Below are positions 61,426 through 64,000 of a stretch of DNA of 64,000 bases, piece after piece (within the stretch, counting starts at the first letter, position 1; the number at the start of each line of letters is the position of its first letter). The stretch comes from Caenorhabditis remanei (taxonomy: Eukaryota; Nematoda; Chromadorea; Rhabditida; Rhabditidae), in the NCBI RefSeq assembly GCF_010183535.1, contig NC_071332.1:5828001-5892000 (forward strand). The letters are read 5' to 3'. The notes beneath the pieces were generated by a model that was not told where the DNA came from, did not search any database, and saw nothing but the letters and a program-made list of their open reading frames with translations. A program made the position numbers and the translations under genes.

Positions 61426-62388
61426 AATCACATTTTTTGTGGCGCACTTCCGGTGCACGAGTTGTCAATGAGTACGGGAAATCGGGAAGCTATGAAGGTT
61501 TTAGTTCAAAGAAATCGCAAGAAACGGAGTCAGAGTCGCTGCTCAGGGAATGTACCCACTCAAATAGTAATGCTGATACAGAGTCTCTGTTCTTGTTTGG
61601 CACTTCAGTTGTGAAGAAAGATTTGATATAGAGAAGCATTGAAATTCAAAAATCGTTACACCAACAGAATGCTAGAGGATTCTGAATGAGTTTTCAGAGT
61701 TTTTCTAACTCCAAAATGAAATGAGATACTAGGCAGTTATCTCATTAGCTTTTTTAGAATCCCCACGACTTCTGTTTTCCAGCCATCAAAAAAAAGAACT
61801 CAATCTCTATAAACTGAAAAAAAGCATAGTCTATGTTACACATCTGGGGTCACTCTTTGCAACTTTCCAAACAAAAGAAAACTAGTCTTTCTTCTCATCA
61901 ATGAAACCTATTGAAATTCACAAAACATAGACCACTTTCCCACGTGATCAGATCACTTGTCTCCTCTCAATCGAAATGTCATAAATGAGTTCTTTGACTA
62001 CACAAATTCAACAAAACGCGCTTTGGTCTTTGAAAGGTCTCTGCCTCTTGTTTTGAATAACAGAGATGATTCATTCGGAAATGGGGAGGAAGCCAGACAG
62101 AAACGAGTTGTTTTGCTGGAAAAAACAAGAAGCCAGAGGAAGGAAAATTGAACTCTTGAACATTGCAAACTAGTCGTAAAAAGCGGATCATGTACTCATG
62201 GAATTATAAAAAACGTTATGAATTTATAATGAGTACATGTAGAATTGTAGAATAAATTTGCAATGCAACTCATAAAAATTCATTTCATTCCAAGAAAATG
62301 CTCCGCGTGAAGCCCTGGGTTAGTCGTTCTTGAACTTTGACTCTTTCTGGAAATTTTTATCACTCGGTTTATTCTCATTGAAAATAAA
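61426..62388. other. Intergenic DNA, no gene seen
   Basis: Between the first MITE and the start of the small gene at 62389. Short frames at 61411-61631 and 61957-62151 lack motifs and splice context. Confidence 0.4.
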
Positions 62389-63229
62389 ATGACGACGACG
62401 ACAGAAGAGGCGGATGATGTGACAACGGCAATAGATAGTAATGACTCGAGTAGGAAGGAGAAGGAGGAGCCAGTTATGTTGAGAGCAGCACAAATTAGGA
62501 TCAAACAGGTTTGTTCAGGAAATGAAAAGAAAAAAGTGAGAGGTTCAGGAACCAGATACAGTGCCGTGCAAAAGTATACAAGCTTTGGCTGTTTTCAGTT
62601 GAAATTATCCAATTTTGAGAGTGTGTTACGGTATTACTGATTATGAAACCTAGTAGATTTTTAATGGATCCTACTGATCAAGAGTAGAGCTTCATTTTTG
62701 TAGTTGACAACTTTTTTGTACGGGCCATCCCTAGAGAGTTATGGCCATTATAACTGGACAGCTCAAAAATCACCCTATTTTGCACTGAAATCGGTCGATT
62801 CCAGGGAGAAATAACTTTGTCGATATGTAACTCTCTAGGGACCGCCCGTACAAAAAAGTTGTCAACTTCAAAAATGAAGTTCTACTCTTGGTCTATTCGT
62901 TCCCATAAAATGTATTTTGTTGGACAATCAGAATTGCTATGACACACTCTCAAAGTTGGAAATTTTCAACTGAAAACGGAAGTTCGTATACTTTTGCACG
63001 GCACTGTACCTCCCTATATCCTGAGCCGTCCCGTCCCGTTCATTTCAAAAGAATTTTCCAGAAATACAACTGCCCGGAAACCGAAATCATCCAAATGCGT
63101 GCGCCCTTTCTTGGCTTCTCCGTCTTTGTCAGATTCCAATCAAGAGCTCGAATTCATACCATCAAAATTATCAAAGACGAGCAAATCGATGAGATGTTGA
63201 TGGCCAGTCCAGTTCCACCGTATTCTTAA
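62389..63229 (+). CDS. Small two-exon gene of unknown function with a MITE in its intron
   Basis: Exon 1 starts ATGACGACGACGACAGAAGA and ends in IRIKQ at a GTTTGT donor (62389-62508). Exon 2 starts after TTTTCCAG (about 63062) with KYNCPETEIIQMRAPFLG and ends at 63229 with SPVPPYS. The result is about 95 residues, acidic and Thr-rich at first, then a beta-rich stretch (GFSVFVRFQSRARIHTIKII). No family recognised. The intron of about 550 bp is almost entirely the second MITE. The phase at the junction is consistent, but this model rests on splice signals only. Confidence 0.45.
62559..63006. mobile_element. Tc1/mariner-type MITE, 448 bp, copy 2
   Basis: Terminal inverted repeats CAGTGCCGTGCAAAAGTATA with TA on both sides (62557-62558, 63007-63008). 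The interior is clearly related to the copy at 60973-61423 (same TTTTTAATGGAT and GTTGACAACTTTTTTGTACG segments) but the tips differ, so they are two subfamilies. It lies within the intron of the small gene at 62389-63229. Confidence 0.93.
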
Positions 63230-63390
63230 ATTATGATGGTGTGGATGGATATGAAAATATCAATGAAGGAGCGAGAAGAATATAATTAATTCTATAAAAA
63301 GAGCGTTTATCAGTAAACTTATTTTTCACTTGATGATGATTTCATTTTTATACAAATAAACTTTTCAAACAATTTTTGAAAGACTACTTA

Positions 63391-64000
63391 TCAAAAAAAC
63401 GTCGCCGATCTGACAGGACACGGGCAATACGATGCATCTGGTCCAGGAATTCCTAAGTTTCCTTGTTTTCCAGGTGTCCCTGGCTCCCCGAATGTTCCAG
63501 GGAATCCATCTTGTCCAGCAGGTCCTTGTTGTCCTTGCCACCCGTTCTGACCCGGATATCCATCCATTCCCGGTGCTCCCTGAGGTCCAGGTTTTCCAGG
63601 GGCTCCCGGAGCACCTGGGGCACCATATCCTCGTTGGCCATCCCCTCCATTTCTACCTGGTTGACCATCTTGTCCAGGTTTTCCGGGTTGTCCGTTGTCT
63701 CCTGGCTCGCCAGGTGCTCCTGGGAATCCATCATTGCCGCGAGCTCCTGGGTATCCAGGTTGGCCAGCTGGTCCTACTGGTCCGGCAGGTCCTGCAGGTC
63801 CGTTTGGTCCAATTGGTCCTGGTGGGCACTTCACACAGTCTTGAGATACCGGTGGACATGTGATCGGTGCGTAGACAACAGTAGAATCTTGTCCACGAAT
63901 TCCAGGATTTCCAGGTGGGCCACGTTGTCCTCGTTGTCCTGGTGGACCTGGTGGGCCTGGTGGGCAGATTGGTTTGACTGGTTCACATTGACACCAAGAC
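63391..64000 (-). CDS. Cuticle collagen, 3' part
   Basis: Secreted structural protein of the nematode cuticle. The visible 203 codons have no intron. Order from the right edge: [14 protein letters not shown], a short Gly-X-Y block ([16 protein letters not shown]), a non-helical stretch with three cysteines ([13 protein letters not shown]), then a main Gly-X-Y domain of about 40 triplets with one short interruption ([11 protein letters not shown]), ending [12 protein letters not shown] and a stop. Cysteine pairs at the domain edges and the short C-terminal tail are typical of the col/sqt class. The signal peptide and N-terminal domain lie beyond the window, so the col number cannot be given. 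Confidence 0.95.
   Translation of the reverse strand, partial: SWCQCEPVKPICPPGPPGPPGQRGQRGPPGNPGIRGQDSTVVYAPITCPPVSQDCVKCPPGPIGPNGPAGPAGPVGPAGQPGYPGARGNDGFPGAPGEPGDNGQPGKPGQDGQPGRNGGDGQRGYGAPGAPGAPGKPGPQGAPGMDGYPGQNGWQGQQGPAGQDGFPGTFGEPGTPGKQGNLGIPGPDASYCPCPVRSATFF

Noticed and set aside
63432..63863. 143-codon plus-strand frame opposite the collagen
   Set aside because: Shadow of the Gly-X-Y repeat on the coding strand; no independent start or motif.

Overview
The window is genomic DNA of a Caenorhabditis nematode. It is AT-rich, with short introns opening GTAAGT/GTGAGT and closing TTTTCAG, and Caenorhabditis proteins are readable across the splice junctions. Recognised genes include SNAP-25 (ric-4), Akt (akt-1), the Ro60 homologue (rop-1), three lysozymes matching the lys-1/2/3 cluster, a nuclear hormone receptor, a serpentine chemoreceptor, a BTB protein and a cuticle collagen. 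The gene set matches C. elegans chromosome V neighbourhoods (ric-4 beside the lys cluster; rop-1 beside akt-1). Details of sequence and repeats suggest another species of the genus; which one cannot be decided from this window.

Layout. 1-0.9 kb: 5' part of a GT31 galactosyltransferase (-). 2.5-3.8 kb: a secreted/transmembrane CX-module gene (-). 6.2-12.3 kb: a tandem cluster in which lysozyme units (+) alternate with CX-module genes (-). Only the first lysozyme is intact; two more are relics. 12.7-15.1 kb: debris, with a transposon arm, an inverted 5' stub of a CX gene, and the 3' end of a nucleolar-type gene split by a 1.14-kb foldback element. 15.5-17.1 kb: a probable pseudogene with a ParB-like motif. 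17.1-19.0 kb: CpG-rich repeats and palindromes. 19.9-22.7 kb: two intact convergent lysozyme genes (lys-2 +, lys-1 -). 22.8-30.5 kb: non-coding flank of ric-4. 30.5-38.7 kb: ric-4 with two alternative first exons and a 7-kb first intron that contains a 1.69-kb long-inverted-repeat element. 40.2-44.0 kb: a chemoreceptor gene (+) and a nuclear receptor gene (-) meeting tail to tail 9 bp apart. 45.4-47.6 kb: rop-1 (+). 48.9-52.4 kb: akt-1 (-) with a pair of mutually exclusive kinase exons, followed by its long upstream region. 57-58.5 kb: a CTTCCGA satellite interrupted by a palindromic element. 58.7-60.7 kb: a BTB-domain gene with two degenerate copies of itself. 61-63.2 kb: two related Tc1/mariner-type MITEs around a small unrecognised gene. 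63.4-64 kb: the 3' part of a cuticle collagen gene (-).

How it fits together. The left half looks like a fast-evolving locus where secreted lysozymes and small cysteine-rich type I membrane proteins were amplified as one unit; GATA-type sites in the lysozyme promoters suggest intestinal expression. The right half holds conserved single-copy neuronal and signalling genes (ric-4, rop-1, akt-1) with young transposons in introns and intergenic DNA. All gene models were assembled by hand from splice signals and reading frame; none has been checked against transcripts.
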